This document shows, piece after piece, positions 15,142-24,257 of a DNA stretch of 64,000 nucleotides (the stretch's first letter is position 1; the number at the start of each line of letters is the position of its first letter). The DNA is from Streptomyces fildesensis (GTDB lineage: Bacteria > Actinomycetota > Actinomycetes > Streptomycetales > Streptomycetaceae). The notes below the pieces were generated by a model, which worked only from the letters and a program-made list of their open reading frames with translations, was not told where the DNA came from and searched no databases. Both the position numbers and the translations under genes were made by a program. The DNA lies in contig NZ_JAAIKO010000044.1 in the NCBI RefSeq assembly GCF_016107395.1, positions 1 to 64,000 on the forward strand, written 5' to 3'.

Positions 15142-15303
15142 GGCCTGTCCGGCGGATCAGGGGCGGTCCAGGCGTCGTCTGGTGCGGTAGATCGCAAGGC
15201 GCCGGAATGCCCGCATACGCTTTTGTATGTGGGTGTTTCGGCAACGCCGCGAGCTGCCGTGCCAGGCGGCGAAGGGGCCGCCCCTGATCCGCCGGACAGG
15301 CCC
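15141..15303. mobile_element. MITE-like 163-bp element, copy 1
   Basis: The element begins GGGCCTGTCCGGCGGATCAG and ends with the inverted complement, giving terminal inverted repeats of about 25 bp. The interior carries no gene but has a short hairpin (CATACG...GTATG type). A second copy of exactly the same length, with scattered substitutions and a diverged right terminal repeat, lies at 47437-47599. The combination of short length, TIRs, no ORF and multiple copies defines a non-autonomous element, probably mobilised by a transposase elsewhere in the genome. No clear target duplication is visible. Confidence 0.75.
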
Positions 15304-15334
15304 TGGCACCGGTCGCCGGAACGCCCGGGAGGAG

Positions 15335-15994
15335 CTACCGCCTGCGGGCGATGGTGAGGCCGTCCGCGACGGTGAGCAGTACGTCGTCCATCCGGTCGTC
15401 CGAGCGCACCCGGTCGTTGAAGGCGCGGATGGCCGCCGCGGGGCCCTCGACGGCCGGATCGGCGACCGCACCGTGGAAGAGCGTGTTGTCGGCGACGATC
15501 AGGCCGCCGGGGTTCATCCGCGGCACCAGCTCCTCCCAGTACGCGACGTAACTGACCTTGTCCGCGTCGAGGAAGACGAAGTCGATCCACGGCCCCTCGG
15601 GCAGCGCGCGCAGCGTGTCCAGTGCCGGAGCGATCCGCAGGTCGATCCGGTCCGCCACGCCCGCCTTCGCCCAGGCCTCGCGGCCGACGGCCGTCCACTC
15701 CTCGGAGACGTCACAGGCGATGAGCTGTCCGTCCGCCGGCATCGCCTGGGCCATCGACAGAGTGGAGAACCCGGTGAACGTGCCGACCTCGACGATGCGG
15801 CGGGCCCCGACCAGCCGCACCAGGAAGGCGAGCAGCGGGCCCTGCTCCTCCGCGGTCTGCAGTCCTGAGACATCCGCGAGCCGGGTGTGGGTGAGCTCGA
15901 CGAGTTCCCGCTGCACCGGGTCCAGCGGCGGGTTGTGCGCGAGTACATATGCGTACAGCTCGGGGGTGAGCTGCGGATTCTTCGTCTCGTACAA
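15335..15994 (-). CDS. SAM-dependent O-methyltransferase (CCoAOMT-like)
   Basis: The 219-residue class I methyltransferase shows the SAM motif VEVGTFTGFSTLSMA (about 69-83), the acidic ACDVSEEW strand end, and the metal-dependent catechol/caffeoyl-CoA OMT signature FVFLDADKVSY and VADNTLFHG. These enzymes methylate ortho-dihydroxy aromatic groups with a divalent metal. The start appears to be TTG 15992-15994: it carries AGGAG with ideal spacing and no ATG or GTG fits. It is divergent from the kinase gene with only 26 nt between them. Confidence 0.85.
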   Translation of the reverse strand: MYETKNPQLTPELYAYVLAHNPPLDPVQRELVELTHTRLADVSGLQTAEEQGPLLAFLVRLVGARRIVEVGTFTGFSTLSMAQAMPADGQLIACDVSEEWTAVGREAWAKAGVADRIDLRIAPALDTLRALPEGPWIDFVFLDADKVSYVAYWEELVPRMNPGGLIVADNTLFHGAVADPAVEGPAAAIRAFNDRVRSDDRMDDVLLTVADGLTIARRR

Positions 15995-16020
15995 GGCTTC
16001 TCCTCGGATGGACGCTTAAG

Positions 16021-16656
16021 GTGACGGGCATGCTCGTCGATGACGCCATCGCCCTTGTGCCCAGCATTCCAGGCCGCAGGGCCCTGCTGGGGATGGCGGG
16101 CGCGCCCGCCGCGGGCAAGTCCACCCTCGCCCGCCGGCTGGTCGGCGGGGTCAACGCGCGGCTCGGCGCGGACATGGCGGCGTACGTCCCGATGGACGGT
16201 TTCCATCTGTCCAACGCCCAGTTGGCACGGCTGGGCCGGGCCGGCCGCAAGGGCGCGCCCGACACCTTCGACGTCGACGGCTACGTCCAGCTGCTGCGCC
16301 GGCTGCGCTCCAGCCATGAACGCCCCGTCTACGTCCCCGAGTTCGACCGCCGGCTGGAGGAGCCGATCGCCGCGGGCCTGGTCGTCCTCCCGCAGGTGCG
16401 GCTGATCGTCACGGAGGGGAACTACCTGGCCGACGACGGGCCGGGCTGGGAGGCGGTACGCGATCTGCTCGACGAACTGTGGTTCGTCGACGCCCCGCAG
16501 GCGGTACGCGAGCGCCGGCTGCTGCGCCGCCACATCCGCGGCGGGCGCAGCGAACCCGAGGCGCACGCCTTCATAGCGTCCAGCGAGCGCCCCAACGCGG
16601 ACCGGGTCGAGGCCGCCCGCGCCAACTGCAACCGGGTGGTCACCACCAGGGAGTGA
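16021..16656 (+). CDS. P-loop nucleoside/sugar kinase (uridine kinase-like)
   Basis: The 211-residue protein has Walker A GAPAAGKSTLARRL (about 27-40), an aspartate-bearing PMDGFHL strand typical of the phosphoribulokinase/uridine kinase/pantothenate kinase group, and a LID-like arginine segment (RRLLRRHIRGGRS). Substrate is not predictable; fructose, nucleoside and pantoate relatives share this fold. GTG 16021 is taken as start, but ATG 16030 preceded by AAGGTG is an alternative. It is adjacent to, but convergent with, the Ter biosynthetic genes. Confidence 0.75.
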   Translation: MTGMLVDDAIALVPSIPGRRALLGMAGAPAAGKSTLARRLVGGVNARLGADMAAYVPMDGFHLSNAQLARLGRAGRKGAPDTFDVDGYVQLLRRLRSSHERPVYVPEFDRRLEEPIAAGLVVLPQVRLIVTEGNYLADDGPGWEAVRDLLDELWFVDAPQAVRERRLLRRHIRGGRSEPEAHAFIASSERPNADRVEAARANCNRVVTTRE

Positions 16657-16681
16657 CCAACGGCCTACGCCGAGAGCGGTG

Positions 16682-17527
16682 TCAGGCGGCCGCGGCACCG
16701 TCCTCCGCGCCGGCCGCGACCTGCGCGAGCATCCGCCGCAGGATCTCCTCGCCCGCAGCGACACCCACCGTGGCGAGCGGCGTCACATGCGGCGCCCGCC
16801 AGCCGCTGTCCGCCAGTTCGCCGTGCCCCGGCTGCCAGCCGGCGTCGGCGGCCATCAGCAGATCGGCGTCCAGAAGGGAGTCGCCCGCGGCCAGCACCTG
16901 GTCGGCACCGGTCCGCCGGACGACCTCCTCGAGCGCCGCGCTCTTGCGCAGCGGCTTGGGGACCGTGTAGATCTTCCGGCCCTGCAGCGACACCGTCCAG
17001 CCGCGGCTGTCGGCCCACTCGGTGAGGTCCTTCACGAAGTTCTCGGGCAGCAGCGACCGCTCCACCACGAGATACGCGAACAGGTCCTCGGCCACCCGCT
17101 CCTTGCGCAGCCACGCCGGGTCCGTCACCCGCGCCAGATGCGCGCGCACCTCGGCCAGCGGCACCGAACCGTCCGCGAGGCGGCGGCGCATCTCGGCGTT
17201 CCAGTCCTGGTCGGTGCGGCCGTCGACCAGCAGATGGCCGCCGTTCGCGCAGATCGCGAATCGCGGTACCGGGCCCGGCAGACTGATCCGCCGGTACTGC
17301 TTGCGCGTCCGGGTGGTGGCCGGCACGAACTCCGCCTCGGCGGCCAGCCGCTGCACCAGCGCGGCGGCCGTCTCCGTCAGGAACGACAGCGGCTTCGCCT
17401 CGTGCACCTCGACGCAGAGCAGCCGCGGCGCCTGCTCGTCGGGCATGCCGAGCGCGAGCGCGGCCGAGGAGTAGATCAGCGTCCGGTCCAGGTCGCTGGC
17501 GGCGAGGGTACGGAATCCGGCGCTCAT
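16682..17527 (-). CDS. HAD-family hydrolase of the Ter biosynthetic module
   Basis: The 281-residue protein has HAD motif I SDLDRTLIYS (about 11-20), motif II PATTRTRKQY, and motif IV-like LAAGDSLLDADLLMAADAG near the end, the Cof-type arrangement used by sugar-phosphate and sucrose-phosphate phosphatases. ATG 17525-17527 overlaps the stop of the phosphoribosyltransferase gene (ATGA), so the two are translationally coupled. Comparative genomics of tellurium-resistance (Ter) systems links this HAD, the PRTase/PELOTA protein and a CitE-like lyase into a predicted nucleoside-like metabolite pathway. The exact substrate is unknown. Confidence 0.75.
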   Translation of the reverse strand: MSAGFRTLAASDLDRTLIYSSAALALGMPDEQAPRLLCVEVHEAKPLSFLTETAAALVQRLAAEAEFVPATTRTRKQYRRISLPGPVPRFAICANGGHLLVDGRTDQDWNAEMRRRLADGSVPLAEVRAHLARVTDPAWLRKERVAEDLFAYLVVERSLLPENFVKDLTEWADSRGWTVSLQGRKIYTVPKPLRKSAALEEVVRRTGADQVLAAGDSLLDADLLMAADAGWQPGHGELADSGWRAPHVTPLATVGVAAGEEILRRMLAQVAAGAEDGAAAA

Positions 17528-19944
17528 CGGGCGACCGCCTTGCCGTCGGTACCGGTGGCGCCTCTGGTGAACCGCGGGTGGATCAGGCCGACACACGAGT
17601 ACGGCAGCCCGTCCACCTCCTCCACCGGCACCCCGCGCTGCTCGGCGAGCAGCCGGACGTGGTCCAGGTCCGCGCCGGCGCCGCGCTGCGCCAGGATCTT
17701 CCACGGGACGCGGCGCAGCAGCACCCGCGTCGTCTCGCCGACACCGGGCTTGACGAGGTTCACGTCCCCGATGCCGTACTCCTCGCTGATCCGCTCGACG
17801 GCGGCCCAGCCCTCCCAGGTGGGGCTGCGGTCCTGCGACCGCAGTGCCTTCACGTCCTCGGCGACCGCGTCGGCGACGTCGTCGAAGCGGGCCGTCACCG
17901 TGTCCAGGAAGAGCCCGGAGACATCCGCGCCGGCCAGCTCCTGGTAGAACTTCCCGCCGTGGAACTCGTCGGGCCCGATCAGGTCCGCGCGCAGCACGGT
18001 GCGCGAGATGAGCCCGGAGACGGTGGAGTTGAGGCAGGCGGAGGGGATGAGGAAGTCGTCACGGGTGCCGTAGGTGCCCACGCAGCCGCCCGGGTCCGCG
18101 AGCACCGCGATGTCCGGGTCGAAGTTCCCGAACGGCTTGACGGCCTCGGCCAGTTCCCGGGTGATCGCGCCCTTGCCGGTCCAGCCGTCGACGAAGACGA
18201 CCTGCTCCGGGTCGTGGTGCTCGGCCAGCCAGCGCAGCGCGGTGGTGTCGATGCCCCGGCCGCGCACGATCGACACGGCGTAGTGCGGCAGGTCCAGGCC
18301 GTGCGCGTGCCGCGCCCAGCGGCGCATCAGCACCCCGACCGGGGTGCCGGCGCGCGCCAGCGAGACGAGTACGGCGTCCGGGCCGCGCTCGGCGAGCACC
18401 AGCTCGGTGACGGTGCCCACCGCCCGCGCGATCCGGTCGGCCGAGGTGTCCAGCGCGGCGCGGAACAGCGCCTGGTACGCCTCGCTCGGCTGGTACTCCA
18501 CCGGCAGCGACTCCGCGTAGTGCGCCCCACCGCTCTGGATCGCCTCCTCGCGCTCCTCGGTCGGCGCCTCCAGCTCGACGTCCGACAGGTCCTTCAGCAA
18601 CCACCCGACCTCGTCCGCCGCGTACGACGAGAACGCCGGACCGCGCAGGGGGGAGGGAAGCGTGGGGGTCTGGGCCATCTGCTGAACCTGTCCGTTCGGT
18701 TGGTACGCGGGCACGACCGCGAGCAGTACCTGCCCGGTGTGAGCCGCGAGATGCGCGAGCAGCCCGTCGGGCGCGTGCAGCGCCGGGGTGTCCCCCGCCG
18801 AGTCCACGACGGCGACGATCACGTCGAAGCCGCCGCCCGCGACGTTGTAGGCGTAGCGCGGGCCGGGCCCGTCGGAGGGGTCGTCGTGCGCGGGGAAGAC
18901 GATCCGGCTGCGGATCGCATAGCCGGGGTCGTCCACGGCCAGCACGGGCGAGCGGGTGGTGGTGGAGAACCGGACCTCGGCACCGGTCCCGTCCTGGATC
19001 TCCTGGGCGAGCCGCAGCGGCGCGTACATCAGCTCCTCGTTGCCGAGGACGAGGATGCGGCGCGGGTCCTGCGCCGGGAGCGCCAGGCGGACCGCCTCGG
19101 CCATCGACGGCAGCGCCGCCTCCAGCCGCTCCCGGTCCGCGGGCGTGAAGCCGTGCCGTCCACCGTCCGGCAGCCCTTGGGGCCAGCCGAGGTCCACCCG
19201 GACCGCCTCGTACGCCGTCGCGGGCGCGGGCGGCGGGGTGACGCTCGCCCTGACGAGCGCCTGGCCGCGTTCCCGCACGCCCTCCGGCAGCCGGACCGTG
19301 CCGGACGCCAGCGACAGCAGGTCGATGCGCGCGCCGAGCCCGGCCGCGAACTCCGTCAGCCGCTCCCGGTCCGCGTCCGACCGCATGTCGACGAGCGCGA
19401 CGACCACGTAGTGGGCGCGCGGGTGGCGGGCGTGCAGGTCCCTGATCGTGTTGAGGACGGTCTGACCGGTCGAGAACTCGTCGTCGACCAGCACCAGCGG
19501 CCCGTCCCCGGTCAGCAGCCCTGGATCCGCCGGCAGCAGCAGATGACCGGTCGCGTGGCTGTGCTCCTCCTCGAAGCCGCCGGCCGCCGCGACCCCGGCG
19601 ACCAAGCGCCGCGTCGAGTGCAGATACGGCGCGAGGGCGACCCCGTCGGCCACCGCGTGCCCCAGGCCCGTCGCGGTCTCCGCGTAGCCGAGCACGACGG
19701 ACCGCGCGGCCTCCTCGTCACCGAGCAGCTCCCGCACCCGGCGGCCGAGGCCGTACCCGGCGGTGTGGACGTCGAAGGGGTGCTGGGGAACGTGCTTGCC
19801 CAGCACGTTCGACACCAGCAGGTGCGCGCGCTTCGGGTTGTCCCGCAGCGCGAGCCCGAGCAGCTCGCTCAGCCCCTCCCCTTCGAGGGCGATGTCCAGC
19901 CGGTCGGCGACCCACTGGCCGGACCATGTCGGTGTTGCTGCCAT
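17524..19944 (-). CDS. PRTase-TRSP / StiP / PELOTA multidomain protein
   Basis: The 806-residue protein contains an orotate-PRTase-like domain with PRPP loop LVLVDDEFSTGQTVLN (about 149-164), a TRSP-type region following it (to about 390), a second domain of the StiP type (about 460-730; SLARAGTPVGVLMRRWAR and VDGWTGKGAI), and a C-terminal PELOTA-like RNA-binding segment (DHVRLLAEQRGVPVEEVDGLPYSCVGLI). In Ter systems these domains often occur as separate genes; here they are one chain. Predicted role: attach or remove a ribose-phosphate in making a nucleoside-like metabolite. ATG 19942-19944 has only a weak ribosome site; the gene follows the aldolase by 44 nt. Confidence 0.75.
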   Translation of the reverse strand: MAATPTWSGQWVADRLDIALEGEGLSELLGLALRDNPKRAHLLVSNVLGKHVPQHPFDVHTAGYGLGRRVRELLGDEEAARSVVLGYAETATGLGHAVADGVALAPYLHSTRRLVAGVAAAGGFEEEHSHATGHLLLPADPGLLTGDGPLVLVDDEFSTGQTVLNTIRDLHARHPRAHYVVVALVDMRSDADRERLTEFAAGLGARIDLLSLASGTVRLPEGVRERGQALVRASVTPPPAPATAYEAVRVDLGWPQGLPDGGRHGFTPADRERLEAALPSMAEAVRLALPAQDPRRILVLGNEELMYAPLRLAQEIQDGTGAEVRFSTTTRSPVLAVDDPGYAIRSRIVFPAHDDPSDGPGPRYAYNVAGGGFDVIVAVVDSAGDTPALHAPDGLLAHLAAHTGQVLLAVVPAYQPNGQVQQMAQTPTLPSPLRGPAFSSYAADEVGWLLKDLSDVELEAPTEEREEAIQSGGAHYAESLPVEYQPSEAYQALFRAALDTSADRIARAVGTVTELVLAERGPDAVLVSLARAGTPVGVLMRRWARHAHGLDLPHYAVSIVRGRGIDTTALRWLAEHHDPEQVVFVDGWTGKGAITRELAEAVKPFGNFDPDIAVLADPGGCVGTYGTRDDFLIPSACLNSTVSGLISRTVLRADLIGPDEFHGGKFYQELAGADVSGLFLDTVTARFDDVADAVAEDVKALRSQDRSPTWEGWAAVERISEEYGIGDVNLVKPGVGETTRVLLRRVPWKILAQRGAGADLDHVRLLAEQRGVPVEEVDGLPYSCVGLIHPRFTRGATGTDGKAVAR

Positions 19945-19988
19945 GCGGTGGTTCTCACTTCTGTGCGGCAAAACAAACGCGGCGTTGA

Positions 19989-21155
19989 TCAGGACGGCAG
20001 ACAGGCCGCGAGCAGTTCCACGAAGCCGATGTCGGCGCGGGCCACCCCGAAGATCTCGGCGCGGCGCATGGTGCGCTCGGCCCAGGCCCGGTGCGGCTTC
20101 ACCTCGTTCATCTTGTTCGTGTACGAGGAGCGCAGGACCCCGCCGCCGGTGCGGTCCTCGTGGAGGATGTCGGCGGCGTCGCTGTACTCCTCGTGCGTGA
20201 CCACGTTCAGCGCGTGCACGGGGAACACATGGGTGGGGTGGATGCAGGTCTTGCCCTGCAGGCCGTTGGCCCGGTCCAGCTCGATCTCGCGGAGCAGCCC
20301 GTCCATGTCGTGCTCGATGAGCGCGGTGCGCAGGTCCTCCGCCTCCGGGGTGAAGGGGCTGCGGCGCAGCTGCGGCTTGAACATCCGCTCGTGGTGCCGG
20401 AAGTACTCCCACACCGGCCCGGTCACGGTGAACCCGGTCCCGTCGGCCCGGCCGAAGACATTGACGACGTCGGCGATCACCGAGGCGACGATCTGGACGT
20501 CGTACGCCGTCATCGCGGGCGCCCTGCGCAGCGCGTACGAGGAGCAGAAGTCCGTCACGCCCAGCCGCAGCGCCAGCACGCGGTCCCGGTACTTGTCGAC
20601 CGTGCGGTAGATCCCGGAGAGCGTCTCGACGCGGCTCTCCAGGTGCATCAGCTGCGGGGACTCCAGGACCGGCATGGCGAAGAGCCGGTGGCCGCAGGCG
20701 GACTCCGCGACGGCCAGCGCCTCCATGAAGGGGACGCCGCTCTCCTCGGTGAACTTCGGCAGTACGAATCCGGACAGCAGTCGCACGGTGTCACCGAGCC
20801 GTTGCACCAGGTCGACGATCTGCGCCGGGGTCCGGACCCGGATGAACAGCAGCGGAGGGTCGCCGGCGCCCTGCCGCCGGTCGAGCTCGGCGAACTGCCG
20901 GACCAGATTGGCCTCGGCGTCGACGACCTCGCGGTCGTCTATCGAGTCCTCCAGGCACAGCACCATGGACACGACACCGTGCGCGGCCTGCTTCAGTACG
21001 TCGTCGGCCAGGTGCGGCCGGGTCGCCGGGCTGTAGAGGGTCGCGCCCAGGGCGACGGAGAGCGTGTTGGCGGAAGAGTCCGCGGTGAATTCCTGCGGCT
21101 CGCGGTGGAACAGGTCGTTCCGTACGTCCGTCGCAAGGTGTCCGAAGTGGCGCAT
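19989..21155 (-). CDS. HpcH/HpaI-CitE-like aldolase/lyase of the Ter module
   Basis: The 388-residue TIM-barrel protein has the CitE-superfamily features VLCLEDSIDD, GFVLPKF, AMPVLESP and LRLGVTDFCSSYALRR, with KTCIHPTHVF near the C-terminus. Relatives cleave or form C-C bonds next to a carboxylate or CoA ester with a divalent metal held by Glu and Asp. ATG 21153-21155 is preceded by a GGGGG ribosome site. It is the first gene of the three-gene biosynthetic operon (aldolase, PRTase, HAD) and is divergent from a TerD gene, sharing a 177-nt regulatory region. Confidence 0.78.
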   Translation of the reverse strand: MRHFGHLATDVRNDLFHREPQEFTADSSANTLSVALGATLYSPATRPHLADDVLKQAAHGVVSMVLCLEDSIDDREVVDAEANLVRQFAELDRRQGAGDPPLLFIRVRTPAQIVDLVQRLGDTVRLLSGFVLPKFTEESGVPFMEALAVAESACGHRLFAMPVLESPQLMHLESRVETLSGIYRTVDKYRDRVLALRLGVTDFCSSYALRRAPAMTAYDVQIVASVIADVVNVFGRADGTGFTVTGPVWEYFRHHERMFKPQLRRSPFTPEAEDLRTALIEHDMDGLLREIELDRANGLQGKTCIHPTHVFPVHALNVVTHEEYSDAADILHEDRTGGGVLRSSYTNKMNEVKPHRAWAERTMRRAEIFGVARADIGFVELLAACLPS

Positions 21156-21332
21156 ATGCCCCCTTTTATGCATGGCTGACCGAATAGCATCTGGCGGATT
21201 ATCGTACGTGCGGTCACACGACTGACGTTCCCCCCGTGCGTGAAAATCAGGTAACCCCCGCACGTCCGTCGTATGACCGCTCACGGCGCGTCCAGTCCCC
21301 TGCGTTGTGGCCCGCGCACCCGGGAAGGCAGG

Positions 21333-22175
21333 ATGACCGCCATGACGCACGCGATGGTGAAGGGCTCGAACATCCCCCTGGACGTCCTGGGGATCAGGGC
21401 GGTGCTGCGCTGGAGCCCCGGCGCCGGTGTCCCCGACGTCGACGCCTCGGCCCTGCTGCTGGGCGCGGACGGCCGGGTCCGCTCCGATGCGGACTTCGTC
21501 TTCTACAACGAGCCGAGGCATCCGTCAGGGCTCGCCCGGCACCTGCCCAAGAAGCGGGTCGCCGAGGGTCTCACCGACACCGTCGAGGTGGATCTGACGT
21601 CGCTGGACGCCTCCGTGGCCCGCGTCGTCATCGCCGCGTCCGCCGACGGCGGCTCCTTCGGGCAGGTCCCCGACCTGCACGTTCTGCTCTTCGACACCGG
21701 TGCGGCCGCCGGCTCCGCCCCGCTGGCCACCTTCGACGTCACCCCCGACACCGGCGACGAGACCGCGCTGATCTGCGGCGAGCTGTACCGCCGCGACACC
21801 ACGTGGAAGTTCCGCGCGCTCGGCCAGGGCTACGCGACCGGCCTCGTCGGCCTCGCCACCGAATTCGGCATCGCCGTCGATGACGAGGCGGAATCCGGCG
21901 CGGACCCCGGCTCCGGCCCCGCCGCGGGCTCCCGCGGGCCCGTGCACGCGCCGCCCGCCGTCCCGGAGCCCGAGGCCACCTCCGCGTACGGCTACCCGCT
22001 CCCGGAGCCCGCTCCCGGCCACGTACCGGCCCAGCCCGCCTACGGGTACCCCCAGCCGCCGCAGCAGCGCCCCCAGCCCGCCGCACCGGCCTACGGTTAC
22101 CCGCAGCCGGTGGCGGCCTCCCCCGGCTTCGTGCTGCCTCCCCAGGGCCCCCAGTTCCAGACCGGCCGCCGCTAG
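21333..22175 (+). CDS. TerD-family protein with C-terminal Tyr/Pro/Gln-rich tail
   Basis: Residues 1-185 form a TerD beta-sandwich (PDVDASALLL, FVFYNEPRHPSG, GELYRRDTTWKFRALGQGYATGL), the fold that binds calcium in other TerD proteins. Residues 186-280 are low-complexity, with repeated AYGYPQP-type units, a tail not present on the two short TerD paralogues nearby. ATG 21333 follows AAGGCAGG; ATG 21342 is possible. It is divergent from the aldolase operon and probably shares its regulation. The tail may mediate condensation or protein contacts (inference). Confidence 0.82.
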   Translation: MTAMTHAMVKGSNIPLDVLGIRAVLRWSPGAGVPDVDASALLLGADGRVRSDADFVFYNEPRHPSGLARHLPKKRVAEGLTDTVEVDLTSLDASVARVVIAASADGGSFGQVPDLHVLLFDTGAAAGSAPLATFDVTPDTGDETALICGELYRRDTTWKFRALGQGYATGLVGLATEFGIAVDDEAESGADPGSGPAAGSRGPVHAPPAVPEPEATSAYGYPLPEPAPGHVPAQPAYGYPQPPQQRPQPAAPAYGYPQPVAASPGFVLPPQGPQFQTGRR

Positions 22176-22225
22176 ACGCCGCCCGGGGGCCGGGGCCGGC
22201 CCTGGCACCGGCCCGGGACGGCGTC
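22175..22225. terminator. Imperfect GC-rich hairpin between convergent ter genes
   Basis: GACGCCG...CCGGG bases from 22175 pair with CCGGCCCGGGACGGCGTC at 22208-22225. The structure lies just past the TerD stop and before the stop of the convergent TerA-like gene. Confidence 0.55.
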
Positions 22226-22242
22226 CTGCCATCGGCGGGCCG

Positions 22243-22977
22243 TCACACCTTGGTCTTGTAGCCCCGGCCCCACTGCAGGCCCCAGCCGTACAGCCGGTCT
22301 ATCTCGGCCTGGAACCCGTAGACGTACTTCACCTCGCGCCGCACCATCAGCTCACCCTTGCGGTTCTCGATCAGCACCACCGCACAGGACCGCGCCTGCG
22401 GCTCGCGCTCGCTCAGCGGGATCTCGATCCGCGGACCCGAGCTGGGGAAGAGCGTGACCATGGCGTGGGTGCGGTCGAAGGCGGGTGTGCCGTCGTAGAT
22501 GTAGACGAACACCAGCAGCCGGACGAACTCGTCCCGCTTGTCGAAGTTGATGTAGATCGTCTCGCCCGAGGTGCCGCCGAACCGGTCGTCGCCGCTGAGC
22601 TTGACGTACGGCGGCTCGTTCAGGTCGCCCAGGAAGTTGCCGAGCGGCTGGACGACGCCCTTCGTCCCGTCGGCGAGCTCGTACATGCACGCCAGGTCCA
22701 GGTCGACATTGACCATCGCCGGCCCCGCCGCCTGCACGATCTCCGGCTTGAACAGGTTCATCCGGCGGCTGAACAGCCCGCCGCCGCCCTGTTTGTTCCA
22801 CCCGCCGGTGTCCGAAGTGCGCATTTCCCAGGAAAGGTTGATCCGCAGGTTGCCGACGGCCGCGCCCTGTTTGCTCAGCGACACCATGGGGTGCCGCTTC
22901 GTGAGCTCCACGGTGTGCGCGTTGGCGACGTCGAACTGCGTCGCGCCACTGGGCCGCAGGAACTTCCACCAGGCCAT
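22243..22977 (-). CDS. TerA-like / TerD-superfamily stress protein
   Basis: The 244-residue protein starts MAWWKFLRPSG and contains a TerD-like core with NLRINLSWEMR, VDLDLACMYEL, GDDRFGGTSGETIYINF and LVFVYIYDG, matching the TerA branch rather than the short TerD branch. These proteins are cytoplasmic, bind divalent cations and act with TerC at the membrane in stress resistance. ATG 22975-22977 follows GGGAGGGG. It is downstream of the TerC-like gene on the same strand, with a hairpin between. Confidence 0.75.
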   Translation of the reverse strand: MAWWKFLRPSGATQFDVANAHTVELTKRHPMVSLSKQGAAVGNLRINLSWEMRTSDTGGWNKQGGGGLFSRRMNLFKPEIVQAAGPAMVNVDLDLACMYELADGTKGVVQPLGNFLGDLNEPPYVKLSGDDRFGGTSGETIYINFDKRDEFVRLLVFVYIYDGTPAFDRTHAMVTLFPSSGPRIEIPLSEREPQARSCAVVLIENRKGELMVRREVKYVYGFQAEIDRLYGWGLQWGRGYKTKV

Positions 22978-23001
22978 GACTACCCCTCCCCTGAACGGAC
23001 A

Positions 23002-23030
23002 CCGCCCCCCGCCGGATCGGCGGGGGGCGG
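23002..23030. terminator. 12-bp hairpin after the TerC-like gene
   Basis: CCGCCCCCCGCC (23002-23013) and its exact complement (23019-23030) flank a 5-nt loop. It lies between the TerC-like stop and the TerA-like start on the minus strand and may attenuate or end the upstream transcript. Confidence 0.6.
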
Positions 23031-23065
23031 GACTTCTCGCTCCGGGGTTCAGACTGTCAGAGCTG

Positions 23066-24208
23066 TCAGACCCCGGATGAGACTTCCGCCGTATCGTTCG
23101 ACCCCTCTGAGTTTTCCCCGATCCGCCGGTTTCGCACCACCGAGGACCAGTAGGAAGCAGCGATCAACACGACGCCGACGAGGCCGGTGATGACCTCGTT
23201 GATCTCGTACTTGATCGTGACGAGGAGGATGACCGCCAGCGCGCCGATCGCGTAGTGCGCGCCGTGCTCCAGGTACACGTAGTCGTCCAGGGTGCCCTTG
23301 CGGACCAGGTACACGGTCAGCGACCGGATGTACATGGCGCCGATACCGAGGCCGAGCGCCATCTCGAAGATGTCGTTGGTGATGGCGAACGCGCCGATGA
23401 CACCGTCGAACGAGAACGACGCGTCGATGACCTCGAGGTACAGGAACATGAAGAACGCGGCCTTGCCGGCCAGCCCGACGACGGCCGCGGTGCTGCCCTT
23501 CTTGGCGCCCGCCTCGGCCTCCTCGTCCGCGTCGTCCTCGGCCTCCTCCAGCTGGTCCTCGAAGTAGCCGGAGATCCCGCCGACGACCAGATACGTGATG
23601 AGCCCGGCGATCCCGGACAGCAGCACCGTCGCGGCCTTGTCGATCGTCCCGTCCCCGCCGTGCACCGGAACACTGGTGGCGACCGTGGTCGCGGCGACGA
23701 GCAGCACGACCATGGCGATCACGACGGAGAGCATGTCCAGCTTGCCGAGCTTGCCCAGCGGCTTCTCCAGCCAGCCGAGCCACCGGATGTCCCGCTCCTC
23801 GAAAATGAAGTCGAGGAAGATCATGAGCAGGAACATCCCGCCGAACGCCGCGATCGACGGGTGCGCGCCGGTGACCAGCGCCTCGTAGCGGTCGGGGTCG
23901 TTGATCGCGACGTCGACCGCCTCGACCGGGCTGAGCTTGGCGGTGATGGAGACGATGACGACCGGGAACACCAGCCGCATACCGAAGACGGCGATCAGGA
24001 TGCCGACGGTGAGGAACATCTTCTGCCAGAAGGCGTTCATCTTCCGGAGGATCCCGGCGTTGATCACCGCGTTGTCGAATGACAGGGAGATCTCCAGGAC
24101 CGAGAGGATCGCGACCACCGCGAGCCCCTCCCACCCCCAGAGGTACCCAGCCAAGGCCAGGCCGGCGGCAGTGATGCCGAACGACCAGCCAAATGTCTTG
24201 AGGAGCAC
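23066..24208 (-). CDS. TerC-superfamily (DUF475) integral membrane protein
   Basis: The 380-residue protein has about eight to nine membrane helices, with the conserved acidic membrane motifs LEISLSFDNAVINA (about 40-53) and YLEVIDASFSFDGVIGAFA in the second half, as in TerC/DUF475 transporters. A Glu/Asp-rich cytoplasmic loop (about 217-235) separates the halves. TerC proteins are thought to form a membrane metal-handling complex with TerD proteins. The start is GTG 24206-24208. The gene lies 49 nt downstream of a TerD gene, so it is likely in the same transcript. Confidence 0.85.
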   Translation of the reverse strand: MLLKTFGWSFGITAAGLALAGYLWGWEGLAVVAILSVLEISLSFDNAVINAGILRKMNAFWQKMFLTVGILIAVFGMRLVFPVVIVSITAKLSPVEAVDVAINDPDRYEALVTGAHPSIAAFGGMFLLMIFLDFIFEERDIRWLGWLEKPLGKLGKLDMLSVVIAMVVLLVAATTVATSVPVHGGDGTIDKAATVLLSGIAGLITYLVVGGISGYFEDQLEEAEDDADEEAEAGAKKGSTAAVVGLAGKAAFFMFLYLEVIDASFSFDGVIGAFAITNDIFEMALGLGIGAMYIRSLTVYLVRKGTLDDYVYLEHGAHYAIGALAVILLVTIKYEINEVITGLVGVVLIAASYWSSVVRNRRIGENSEGSNDTAEVSSGV

Positions 24209-24257
24209 GGGCTACCCAGTCCTTCTCTACGAGAGATCCCCCGCGCAGGGCGCGGCT

